A DNA stretch of 64,000 nt from Acetivibrio straminisolvens JCM 21531. Its GTDB lineage: Bacteria > Bacillota > Clostridia > Acetivibrionales > Acetivibrionaceae. Under the pieces are notes generated by a model. That model saw nothing but the letters and a program-made list of their open reading frames with translations, made no database searches and was not told the origin of the DNA. The translations under genes were made by a program, and so were the position numbers. Shown in pieces: positions 28,479 to 39,718 of the stretch (position 1 is its first letter; the number at the start of each line of letters is the position of its first letter). The stretch covers positions 1 to 64,000 of the forward strand of contig NZ_BAVR01000009.1 in the NCBI RefSeq assembly GCF_000521465.1. The letters run 5' to 3'.

Positions 28479-30244
28479 TCAATTTCTGAAAAAATCCAGT
28501 ATCAGTTCCTGTACGGAATTTTCTACGTCTTTTGCATATCTGAAACCGCACAGCATCTGAGAGGTGTCTTTGATTTTGAATACTGAATCAAAGTCCGTTA
28601 CTTCCGCAACATTAGAGTCATAGTCATAAATTCCAAACTCGTTTATGGATGAACGGCCTACTTCGGAAATAGTGTTGGATTTTACGTTGTTTTTATAGGC
28701 TTCTGTTTTGGTTTTTCTCAATATGTATTTGAGTTCTTCTTCACTTAGCAGCCTGAATCCGCCGTTATGTTCAAAAATGGTTGAAGTACCGTAGCCGGTT
28801 TTTCGGAAGGAATAATACTCATCTATTCCATGACTTTTGCTTTTTTCGTTGCAGAACATGTAAAGGTCCAAACTGTTCTTTATTGTGATTGTTCCGTATT
28901 TTTCTTCTGTTTCAAATACTGCCGGATAATCTTCGGATTTGATATTTAAATTGTATTTTGAGTTATATTCTTTGATGTTGATTTTATTCTTCGAGAGGCT
29001 GTTCCACTCCCGGATTGTTACTAGATTTTTGCTGACATAGAAGGCTTTACGGTAACTTTTCTGCCGTCATCGTCAATGAAGGTGCCGCCTTCGATTTTGA
29101 CCATGTCAGAAAGGTCCAATCCTTGGGGAAAGTACTTTTTCTTGAGACGTGCTTCATTTTCTTTTACAGTCATTTTACTTGTATAATTTGCCTTTGAAAG
29201 CAAAATATCTTCAACTTCGCCGTTTTTGCCTGGGACAGTTGATTTTTTTAGGCTGATTTTAGTGCCGTTTATTTCAATGGAATCAATAATGCTGTCCATA
29301 ATAGCATTACTAAGATATTTTTGCTCTAATGGGTCGTAAATGAATGAAAAAACATAGAGATTTTTGTCATTGTATATAAAGAGTTTCTTACTCATTAGAT
29401 TATAACCGGTTTCTTTGATTTCAAAAGGCGTAAATCCCTTTGTGGTGACAAAAGTAAAGCCGCTTTTCTCGATAACCATAAGATTCTCGGGTTTTAAGTC
29501 CGAGAAATATATGTATTGACCGATAAGCTGTTTGTTTGTCCTTGGCACATTTTTGAAAATCTGTACAGTGAATGAATCCACTGTCGAAAGATCGCTTGGA
29601 GCAAAAACAACTCCGCCCTTTGACAATTCAAGAGGCTGCCCTTTGAATATTTTTTCTTCAGTAAAGTTGAGGTCTCTGACGGTACCGTCTTCTTTAAAGG
29701 TATAATAAACGAACTGTTCTATATTAGAGCCTTTCATGCCTTTCGGAACTAAGGTAAAAAGATTGTAAAGCTCATTGTAATAGCTGGACTCGGGCATTTG
29801 TCCAATTTCATTTTGGGATTGAGTTGTGATTGTGACAACTTTGTTTTTACCGTCCCATTCTACTGCAGCACCAAAAGCTTCTGAGATAAACCTTACCGGA
29901 ACAAAGGTCCTTCCTCCCACAATAACTGAGGAGGTATCAAGCTTAATTTCTTTATTGTTGACCTTGGCGGTTTTCATGCCTACAACCAATGAAATCTCTG
30001 TTTCTTGCTTTTTTATTACTACCGTACGGTCTTTTTCGATCCAATCCACTTGGGCATTAAGGGACTCGGAAATGAATCGAATGGGCACCATTGTTCTTGA
30101 GTTGCTGTCAATAAAGGGCTTTTGATCCGCAAAATTGATTTTTTCGCCGTTCACAATGACTGAGATATTTGAACTTGCGTGGACAGCCAGCGGAAAACAT
30201 AAAGCAAGAATACACATCACTATGAATAACAGTTTTTTTGCCAT
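28479..30244 (-). CDS. secreted copper amine oxidase-like stalk-domain protein (frameshifted)
   Basis: A signal peptide (residues 1-23) is followed by two copper amine oxidase N-terminal-like (stalk) repeats. These are marked by FIDSNSRTMVPIRFISESLNA at about 45 and RTFVPVRFISEAFGAAVEWDG at about 105. Such repeats are common in secreted clostridial proteins and bind no copper here. The C-terminal 400 residues are unrecognised. The frame breaks near 29043, where one G is missing from the plus-strand GG run. Beyond it the same protein continues (YVSKNLVTIREWNSL...) to the stop at 28479. The corrected product is about 589 residues. It is divergent from the mannanase gene and has GGAGC before its ATG. 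Confidence 0.75.
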
Positions 30245-30731
30245 TCAATCAGCTCCTTTCAATCAGAATGTATATATATTCTTATATATTTTTGGATATG
30301 AAATATAAGCAGCTTTTGGAAATGGGCTACTAAACAGAATTATACTACAAATAAAGAAAAATTAATACAAGCATGGTCTATTTTTAATATATTTTTCTTG
30401 GAACTTTATATATTTTTTATTACAAATCAAAAAAATAATGTTACAAATCAGATTATTTTCTCTTTCATTTGAAAGAAATATGTGGTAATATAAATTTGGA
30501 AATAATAATTTCCTAATAATTTCATCCAATAAAGCAGTATCGCAGGTTATTTTCAATAAAGCCATATTTACTACAGAGCAGCTCTTCGTAGAATGGAATT
30601 TGAGCATATCCGGTAATCAAAAAAGTAATATTACTAATTGTGTAAAGTCAAAAAGACATAATTCCACCGGCAAGCAAATTGCGGAGGAATTAAAAGAAAT
30701 AATAAATGAATTTACAAAGGGAGGAATGGTA
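30245..30731. other. divergent intergenic region, no gene seen
   Basis: This 487-base A+T-rich region separates the divergent stalk-domain and mannanase genes. On the minus strand TATAAT (30344-30339) is a possible -10 for the stalk-domain gene, with no good -35. A hyphenated palindrome, GGAAAT 30498-30503 with ATTTCC 30508-30513, could be an operator. Open frames here lack ribosome binding sites and look random. Confidence 0.4.
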
Positions 30732-32405
30732 ATGAAAAAAAGGATGTGTATGCTTTTGGCAGTTGTAATTATAATGGCTGCCGGCCTGCCGCTGATAACA
30801 CAGGGGGCAGATGACATTTATCCGGGATTTAGAGTAGAGGGGAGATTTTTGTACGACAAAAACGGAGAAAAAGTAGTGCTGTATGGCGTAAACGAAATGT
30901 CGATCTGGGGCGACATTGACGGTGATGTGGCACTTCCTGAAATCAGGAAAACCGGAGCTAACGCAGTAAGGCTTGTATGGTCGGTTTCCGGACCTGCAAG
31001 AAAACTTGATATCCTGCTTTATAATTGTCGTTTGAACAATATGATTCCGATTATTGAGGTTCATGATGCAACCGGTGAGTGGCAGAAACTTCCGATGCTT
31101 GTTGACTATTGGACAAGACCTGATGTGGTTGAAGTTTTGAAAAAGCATCAGGAATATCTAATTATAAACATTGGTAATGAAGTTGGGGCACAGGTTTCGG
31201 AGTCTGACTTTAAAACAGGATATGAAACTGCGATAAAGAGAATGAGAGAAGCAGGAATTCACGTTCCTCTTATGATTGACGGCGCTGACTGGGGTAAGGA
31301 TATTGATATTCTTCAGGCAACCGGTCCATATCTTATAAATGCTGACCCCGATAAAACCTTTTATTCTCCGTACATATGTGGTGGCCGTATATGTGGGGCT
31401 ATAGCGATCAAAAGGTAATTGATGAAATAAAAGAATCCGTTGAAATGGGTTTGCCCCTTGTTGTAGGAGAGTTCGGACACCAATGGGAAGAACATGATAA
31501 CGGTAAAATTCCTTATAAAACTATATTGGAACAATGTTATAAAAATGAAGTGGGTTACTTGGCATGGTCATGGGGACCGGGTAACCAGCCGCAGACTTTT
31601 CTGGATATGACTACCGACGGGACTTTTGATACATTAAGAGGATGGGGATTGGAGGTTTGTGTAACAGACCCTTACAGTATAAAGAATATAGCAGTCCGTC
31701 CTGCTTCAATGCTTACAGAGCCTACAACAGAGCCTCCGGTAACAAATATTCCAAAAGGCAGTATTGCACAAAACAAACCTGTATTTGCATCTTCTACAGA
31801 GCCGGGGTTAGGTAACACACCGGAAAAAGCAGTTGACGGAAATATAGCAACCAGATGGTCATCGGAGTACAGCGATCCTCAGTACATATATGTAGACCTT
31901 GAAGATGAGTATGAAATCGAAAGGGTATATATTGAATGGGAAACTGCATACGCTCGCCAGTATAAAATCCAGGTATCCGATGATGCAGTCGTATGGACGA
32001 TGTATATACCGAGTACAACGGAGACGGAGATATTGACGATATTTACCTTGACGCAAAAGGAAGATATGTAAGAATCTATTGTCAGCAAAGAGCAACGCAG
32101 TACGGAAACTCCATATTCGAGCTGGGGGTTTATCCGAAGGGAGGAATTCCTGAGCCCACTCCTGCAGAGGTTGAAATCTTGGTAGGAGATATCAATGGGG
32201 ACGGCAAAGTCAATTCAACGGATCTGTCAATGTTAAACAGACATATATTGAGGCTTGTGAGCTTGATGGAAATTTGCAGTTGGCTGCAGCTGACGCTGAC
32301 GGAAACGGAAATGTAAATTCTACTGATTATTCACTGATAAAGAGATATATATTGAAAGCAATTCTTGAATTTCCGGGTGGAAATACAAGGATACTAACGC
32401 CATGA
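30732..32405 (+). CDS. cellulosomal GH5 mannanase with CBM32 and dockerin (three frameshifts)
   Basis: This secreted enzyme is predicted to cut beta-mannan and to ride on the cellulosome. It matches the GH5-CBM32-dockerin layout of C. thermocellum Man5A. After a signal peptide (1-28) the GH5 barrel has the acid/base glutamate in IINIGNEVG near residue 148 and the nucleophile in VVGEFGHQW near 245. A CBM32 (F5/8 type C) domain with AVDGNIATRWSSE covers about 345-470. A type I dockerin follows (GDINGDGKVNSTD, ADADGNGNVNSTD, about 482-550). Bases are missing near 31373, 31999 and 32259; each is one of a pair. Corrected length is 558 residues. GGGAGG precedes the ATG. Confidence 0.9.
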
Positions 32406-32425
32406 GAAGATGTAATTAAAAGTTT

Positions 32426-32456
32426 GGGGGGGATTTAGCCCCCCCTTGTTTATTTT
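32426..32456 (+). terminator. Rho-independent terminator after the mannanase gene
   Basis: Seven G residues (32426-32432) pair with seven C residues (32439-32445) around ATTTAG, followed by TTGTTTATTTTT. Confidence 0.85.
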
Positions 32457-32496
32457 TCTCCTTGATTGGGGCTCAATTCCTAAAGCTTTTATAGGT

Positions 32497-35400
32497 TTAT
32501 GACATTGATAAAATGCCGGATATAATGTTTCCCAATGTACCGAGAAAGTTCAGTTCGTTAAAACCGTACTCTTTTCGACTGATGGGGCAGGAAAGATAGA
32601 GAGCTCCTTTGACATCTTTTCCTCTTAATATGGGTTCAACTACTATTGAGTTAAGTATGGGCTCACCGGTTTGCGAATCAAGCACGTTAACATTGTCCCA
32701 ATCCACCAGATAAGCTCCGGTCTTTTGCTTTAATACCTTATCTACGATTTTTTTGTTGTAGCACTCTTCCTCAACCCATCCCGGTACTGTACTTTTTCTT
32801 GCATATACCTTTAGAATCCTGCAGCTTTGCTCCTGACAGGTTACGAGAACTCCATATTCCGAATCAAAAGTGTCTATTATTGATCCAAGCACTCGGTATA
32901 TTTTATCTTCGAAGGACATTATTTCGTTGGACAATCTCACAATTTCCAGCAAAGCAAGAACATTTCTTTGGTCGTGCATGACATTGCCGGATATGATGCC
33001 GGCAAGCTTATCCATTCTTTTAGAGAGTTTTCTCATCTTTGTATTCCAGAGTGAGAAGCGGTTTCGTCCCGACTCTTTTGCATGATAAAGGGCTTGATCG
33101 GCTTTCTCGACTAGCTCGTTGCGGATGCTCCCATGCTTGGGATAGCAGGATATACCCAGGCTGATGGTGAGACTGTTTCCTTGTCCCATTAAGCGTGCTT
33201 TTTCTACGGTGCTTCTCAGTCTTTCAGCCAGGGATTCGGCCTCTGAGGGGCCGGTATCCGGAAGTATGATTACAAATTCTTCTCCTCCGTATCTACAGCA
33301 AATATCTGTCGGCCTTATACTTTTGATTAAAATATTGCCCACTTTTGAGAGGATTTCATCTCCCTTTTGATGTCCGTAGTTGTCATTTACACTTTTAAAC
33401 TTGTCTATATCAATCATAATTATTGACAGCTGGCTTTTTTCTCTGCTGGCCTTTTTAAGCTGTGTCTCAATGGCATTTTCGAAGAATTTTCTTGTATATG
33501 CCCCAGTCAACCTGTCAATGGATGAAATTATTTTCAGGTCGTAATTCTCTATTTGAATAGCGGCAATTTTTGAAAGAAGCTTAACCATGCCAAAGCTCTG
33601 CCATGAAAACTTATTGAATACATTTTGGGTTGAAAGATAAATATAACCTTTAATGTCATAATCGTTGGATTCCCGGCGTTTTCTTTTTGCTTGTTTTACA
33701 GGGGAAAATTTGTCGCCAGGAACATGGTTGTATAAGGGGATACACATAACGGCCTTGATTTGTCCCGGAAGGAATATGTCGATATTGCCCGTTTTTTTAT
33801 TAAAATTATTGGCCGTAAATATTCCGTCAATATTTTCGTTAGTGCGTTCGATTATATAGTTGTAATAATCGCACTCTGGGTTTTCATTATGGACAACAAA
33901 AGCATTCAGCTCGTTTTTATCATTGTAGCGGAGTATATAGCCTGTCTCTGCCGAAGTCAGGTTGCATGCGGCTTCAAGGATCATCTTTAGGTTGCTAAGA
34001 TAATCTGACGTAGATTTCATAAGCAAACTTTCTATAATTTCAATTTTTTCTCCACTTAATTCTGAAGTATGGTTTTCGCCGGCATCCGAAGCCATACTGC
34101 TTCCGGGCTCCTTAAATATCAATTCGTAATTTATTCCGTCAAAGAAATGTTGCGCGATATTTTTACCGTTATTAATTTTATTGCTCATCTGCCTTTTGAG
34201 TACAAGTTCCTGTTCGCGTAAATTGTCGGCTTTAAGGGAAAGGAGCCTGGTCCTGGGTTCCTCACGGTTATGGGAATACAGGAATGAACTGTGAAATTCA
34301 ACGGGAACTTTTTGCGCAAGATGATACAGTGTATCCAAGGCTTTTATATAGTTTGTGCCGGACAACTGTTTTTCCTTCATGGAATAATAAATATCTCCAA
34401 TTGCTCTATAACCTTTCCATTTCAAACGGAGACTTTTGTATTCTTCATTTAATTCCAAAGCCCTGTTAATGATTTCAATTCCATATCTTCCGCCCTCACA
34501 GGTGCCGTAAAGAATAAGGTACTCTATTTCCAGCTTTTTTGTATTAACGGTTGTGCTAAGTTCCAAGCTTTTTTTCAATAGACTTTGGGCAGCCTCTATG
34601 TTACCGAAAGCAATTAGTGTTTCGGCAAGTTGGTGGAGCATATCTCTTTGTTCCTTGACGGTGGAGCTGAATTCGTGGTTTTTCAGTAAAGTCAGAGCAT
34701 TTTGGAAAAGAAGCTCTGAATCCTTGCGGTTTGAGACATAATGCTCGGACAGAAGGACAATGCAATTTAAAGTCAGGCTCTCGTTGGTGCTTGACTTTTT
34801 GCATGTGCTTATTCCTTTTAATGCAGTGTTTTTTGCTTCTTCAAAACATCCTATTTCGAAATAAAATCTTGCTGCGTATTCATAGAAAATCTGAAGGTCA
34901 TGTCCGCGATCTGAATTTTTTTCCATTTCCCGTTTTACCTTAAGAAGATATTCGTAGGATTTTTGGTATTCGTCCAGTTCCAGATAAGCAAGCATAATAT
35001 TTTTATTGACCGTAAACAGCAGGGAATTAAGCTCGCTTTCCCTTGCTTGTTCTTCGCATTTAAAGTAGTATTCCAGTGCCTGGGTATAATTGTCTTCTAA
35101 CCGGTGGGTTTCGCCGAGGTTGTCATAACAGCTGGATATCCCTTCAACCATATTGTTGGCAATGTTTATCTGAAGGGATTTCTCAAAATATTCCCGGGCT
35201 TTTGCATTATCGTTTAAAAATTCGGCAAATACAGTGGCAATGTTGTTTAGGGGATAGGCTATTTCAACTTTTTCATTGTTTTTTTCGTAAAGCTCTATGC
35301 TTTTGTTGTAGCATCTTAACGCCCCGTCTATATTTGACTGTTCCAGATAATGGGTGCCGAGAACATTGTAAAGAGAGGATGATAGAGGGAGTACTTTTCG

Positions 35401-37971
35401 TCACCGTACTCAGAAAGAACATTGTTAATCATATCTATTGCTTCTTCATTTTTACGCTTAAATATATATACCCAGCATATACGACGAACGGCTTCAAGAT
35501 AGCCTTCCACATATCCGATTTCTTTGGACAGCATCAAAGAATCGTTTAAGGATAAAAGCGCGCGGTCAAAATCATTCTTCCTTGTATGGAGGGCCCCAAT
35601 TACTTCCTTGACTTTTGCAATTGTAACTTTGTCATCAAACTCCACTGCATATTTCAAAGCCTCATTGTAACACTCAAAGGCTTTACGGTTTTCTCCTTTT
35701 TTGCGGTGGAGCTCACCCATCATAAGAAGAATCTTTATAGTGTCATTTGTGGAGGAAATCTCTTTGGCTATCTGACGTCCTTTTTTCAGATAGACCATGG
35801 TCTGGGCATTGATGTGAAGTTTTAACATTCTGTCCGCCGATTCTATAATAAGCTTTAGAGCCTTTTGCTTTTCACCGGTTTTGATGTAATGATATATAAG
35901 CTCATCCTTATTTACTCTGTTATCGTCTTTATACATTTCCTCCAGGATTTCGGAGCATTTTTTATGAAGCGCTTTTTTCTGGAGGGTTCAATCTTTTTGT
36001 ATATCTCATTTTTTATTTTTTTCGAGTGATAATCGTAAGTGTATCCCCAGTCTGCCAGCCGCTGTTCTATTATCTGGTGGGAAATGAGTTCTGCAAGTAT
36101 ATCCCTTATTTCATTGCTGGATGTCTCTAATATTGACACGATTATCTCAAAGGACACAGGCATATTGAAGGCTGAGATTGTTTCTAAAGCCCTATATGAA
36201 ATCTCGTCCAAAGTATTTATATGCTTCCACACAGCTTCGTGCATGCTCGGCGGAATATAGAGCCTGGAGTAATCCGCATCATCGTCAAATTCGGTACTCC
36301 ATTGACCGTTGTCGTCAATATAGAGTTTTCCTTCTTTGAACAATGCCGTAATAGCGTCTATTATAAATCCCGGGATTCCTTCGGTATAACGGAACATTTC
36401 CGTACAGAAGGCAACTGGAGAACTTGTTATTGCAAGAACATTTTTTATAAATTCGCAGGTCTCTTCAAAATCAAACCGGGTAAGAGTTATTTCATTGGCA
36501 ATAGATGAGGTTAGCCATTTGTCAATATATTTTTGGCCTGCTTTGTTTTTGTGCATCGATTCTTTCCGGTAGGAGAGAATTATGCAAAGGGGAAGCTTTT
36601 TTGAGGTTGCAAGATAGTCAATAAGCTCTAAAGAGGCTTCATCCAGCCATTGTGCATTGTCAAATATTAAAATGGATACTTCTTTTTCCAAAATATTGGA
36701 TATAAAGTTGGCAACTCTTACCTTAAGCCTTAGCTTTTCTTTTTCGTCGGGCAGAGCAGGGCTTGGAATTGCCCCTTTCAAGCTTTTTTCATCGGGCAGA
36801 ATTTTAACAAGCTCGGATTTGAAGCTTTCCAATATTTCAGCCGGTGAGAGGGGCATTAGTTGTTCCAGTATTTGCTTTACCGGTTCATAGGTATTTTCTT
36901 CGTTTTCGGAGGACACACCGTGCAATACCCTTATTTTTTCAAGACTCATTGAGAACAGAAATTCACTTAAAAGTCTTGTTTTACCAATACCGGCTTCGCC
37001 GGTTATACAGGTAATTTTTTGATTGCAACTATTGATTGAAACCTCGTTTACCCATGAATTCAACTGATTTATGTTTTCATTTCTTCCTATGAGCTTGGTT
37101 TTGGTTATGATTTTTTCAAAATATTTCTTTTGAAAATGGGTTTCCTTGATATTGCATATTTCTTCAATTTCTTTAATTACGGAGTATATATCCTTGTATT
37201 GATCGGCAGGATTTGTGGATGTAAGTCTATTGATAACATCCAATATTCTTTTCCTGTCTATATTGCCCGGGACCGATTTTAAGACGGAAGGATTGTTTCG
37301 GTACTGTTCCCGGAGGTTTAAAAAGTTGTTTCTGTTGGGATTTTTGCCTGTCAGGAGATAGAAAATCAAAACCCCTAGAGAATAGAGGTCAAGAAGATTA
37401 TTATTGCTTATAGTCCTTAAATCTTCGGGCAGCTTAAACTGATTGGATATTTTCTTTAGGCGAAAGACCACTTTTTCCAATTCTTCGTTACCGGGCATTC
37501 CAATTAGTTTTGCACAAGGTTTGCCATTGATTTCGGTTATGATAACACTTTTATGGTCAAGATTTTTAAAGTAAAACCCTCTCCTGTGTAAGTAAGCCAG
37601 AGCATTGCATATTTGCAGAATAATGGCGATTTTCTTTTCAAAACTCATGTTTGAAACGGCATTAATTATATTTTTGCCCTTAATATATTCATAGGAGCAG
37701 TAGTATTGTTTGGATGAAGTCAGGCTGCCGTCAATGGAATGTATTGCTCCAAACCCATAAGTTTGCATAAGGTTGGGATGGGACAGAGAAGAAAGAGTGA
37801 CAAACTCTGTCTTCAAATTTTCCATGGCTTTTAAAGGTATTGATTCTGGATTGATGATTTTAAAAGCCATTTTTTATTGTCATTTATCATATCTGAAACA
37901 AGATATAATGTATTCGATAAGTCTTCCTTGATAATTGTGATTACCTTATATCTGTTGTTAAGTATGTTCAT
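32497..37971 (-). CDS. pseudokinase-AAA ATPase-TPR-GAF-GGDEF signalling protein (three frameshifts)
   Basis: About 1,825 residues once corrected. The N-terminal kinase-like domain (1-275) keeps the fold but the HRD loop reads FKNLDHK and the DFG site is IGMPG, so both catalytic aspartates are absent. A PknK/LuxR-type AAA domain follows with GEAGIGKTRLL near 329 and LILFDNAQWLD. TPR-type helices span about 650-1130. A GAF domain follows near 1300-1430, then a GGDEF domain with CCRYGGEEFVIILPDTG near 1560 and an RPTD inhibitory site, predicting active c-di-GMP synthesis. A second GAF-like domain ends the protein. Missing bases lie near 35370, 35973-35978 and 37858-37861. The start at 37971 (after CAGGAG) adds the kinase N-terminus. 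It is a lone gene in the accessory block. Confidence 0.85.
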
Positions 37972-38329
37972 ATTTGTTATCAACTCCTGAAATTATACAA
38001 TCTGCATAAAAGATGTATACTAAATGCAACACAGTACAAAAATTCCAACGAGTAATTTCTATAATTAAAATATGGAAATGCAATGGGTACAACTCAAAGA
38101 ACCGCATTGTACCGCTTATTATTAAATATCGAAAAAAACTTAAGAAATAATTATAATAATATAATTAAAGTATTATTAAATGTTGTGCTTTTACAATTTA
38201 TTTTATATAATTATTGCAAAAAGACCATTTTATATTTATACAATAAATGTATGGAATTAATTGGGGATGACTATAATACAGAAGATTGGCTATAAGATAT
38301 TGTTACTTTTTTAGGACAAGAGGGATATA
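37972..38329. other. A+T-rich divergent intergenic region with nadK promoter
   Basis: No gene is supported here. A 70-codon open frame at 38083-38295 has no ribosome binding site and a composition like the non-coding surroundings. The only clear signal is the promoter at 38214-38242. Confidence 0.5.
38214..38242 (+). promoter_or_regulatory. sigma-A type promoter of the nadK-argR-recN operon
   Basis: TTGCAA at 38214-38219 and TATACA at 38237-38242 are separated by 17 bases. The transcript would start about 80 bases before nadK. Confidence 0.5.
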
Positions 38330-39198
38330 ATGTTGAAAATAGGAATAATACCTAACGAAGATAAAGATGAGGATCTTAAATATACGAGGACCCTTATTGA
38401 CAGCATAAGAAAATGCGGCGGAACAGCCCTTGTATGCGACGAAATCGCATCAAAGATCGGGGATAAAGAGTTAAATATCAATGAGGACAAAGTAGTTGAC
38501 ATGTCGGACATTATTGTGTGTCTTGGAGGTGACGGTACTTTTCTTAAGGCCGCCAGGACAATTGTGGCAAAAGCCAAGCCCCTTTTGGGGGTTAATCTTG
38601 GAAAGCTGGGCTTTTTGGCCGATGTCGACAAAAACGACATTGAAAATGCGGTAAAGCATCTTATTAAAGGTGAATTCACCATTGATGAAAGAATGATGCT
38701 TGATACCGAAATTGTGAGGGATGGCAAGGTTGTTGCGAAAGATATTGTGCTCAATGACGTTGTTATTTCCCGGGGAGCTATATCTAGGATTTTACACCTG
38801 AAAACATATATTAACGATGCTTTTATGGACCTATATCCGGGGGATGGTCTGATTATTTCAACCCCTACGGCTCAACAGCTTATTCTCTATCGGCAGGAGG
38901 ACCTTTGGTAGAGCCGGACGTAGATTTGATTATTTGTACACCGATATGTCCGCACCTTTTGTATTCAAGAGCTTTTATAGCTACGGCCGACAGGGTGATA
39001 AAAGTGGTGGTTTCCGAGAGCAGCAGCCACGAAGCAATGGTCACCGTTGATGGCCAGAATGGCTATGAGGTCAGAGGTGGGGACGTAATTATAACGAAAA
39101 AATCCAGGATAAGGATGCCTATGGTAAGGCTTAATGAGAGAAACTTTTTCGATGTGTTAAGGGGTAAAATTTATGACAGAGGAGAGAGTATGAAGTAA
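38330..39198 (+). CDS. nadK: NAD kinase (frameshifted)
   Basis: NAD kinase phosphorylates NAD to NADP and is normally essential. The GGDG motif with the catalytic aspartate is in [14 protein letters not shown] near residue 67. [18 protein letters not shown] and the glycine-rich [16 protein letters not shown] block follow. One G is missing at 38869-38870, inside that last block; correction gives 289 residues, the normal length. ATG 38330 follows AGAGGGA. argR starts 1 base after its stop, so the two are one transcript. Confidence 0.94.
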
Positions 39199-39199
39199 T

Positions 39200-39660
39200 A
39201 TGAAATACAACAGGCAGGCAAAAATACTGGAGATTATTGACAAAGAGGTTATCGAGACCCAGGAAGAGATTGCGGACAGGCTGAAAAAGGCAGGTATGGA
39301 AGTCACTCAAGCTACAATATCAAGGGACATAAAAGAGCTAAGGCTCATAAAAGTTATGACAGAGGACGGAAGGTATAAGTATGCACCTCTTACCAACACG
39401 GACAATACTGTATATAACAGGCTTATGACAATATTTTCAGAGTCTTATGTTTCAAGTGATTATGCAAACAATATCGTAGTGGTAAAAACCTTCCGGGCAT
39501 GGCACCGGCATCGGCATCGGCAATTGACTCCATGAACAATACGGAGATAGTCGGCTCGATAGCCGGAGATGATACTGTACTTATTGTTTGCAGAACCGAA
39601 AAGATTGCCAAGGAGTTTGTTGAAAAGCTGAGCAAGCTCGTAAAATCCGATGACAGATAA
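39200..39660 (+). CDS. argR: arginine repressor ArgR/AhrC (frameshifted)
   Basis: ArgR binds arginine and represses arginine synthesis genes. An N-terminal winged helix (residues 1-70) has [31 protein letters not shown]. The C-terminal hexamer domain binds arginine with [13 protein letters not shown] and [13 protein letters not shown]. One C is missing from 39489-39490 at the join to the LPG block. The corrected product is 153 residues, about the usual size. In Firmicutes argR stands before recN, as here. Confidence 0.94.
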
Positions 39661-39718
39661 TTGGATGTGGAGTTAATTTTATAAAATCATTTATCCTTAA
39701 AGAAATGAGGGTTTGGTC

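Noticed and set aside
30362-30607. Minus-strand open frame between the stalk and mannanase genes
   Set aside because: No ribosome binding site and random-looking, A+T-rich translation.
38083-38295. 70-codon open frame before nadK
   Set aside because: No ribosome binding site, A+T-rich low-complexity translation, and it runs through the nadK promoter.
38330-39198. True pseudogenes or programmed frameshifting in nadK, spo0A, cheA and others
   Set aside because: Breaks fall in ordinary short runs without slippery sites or stimulatory structures, hit essential genes, and each is cured by one base.
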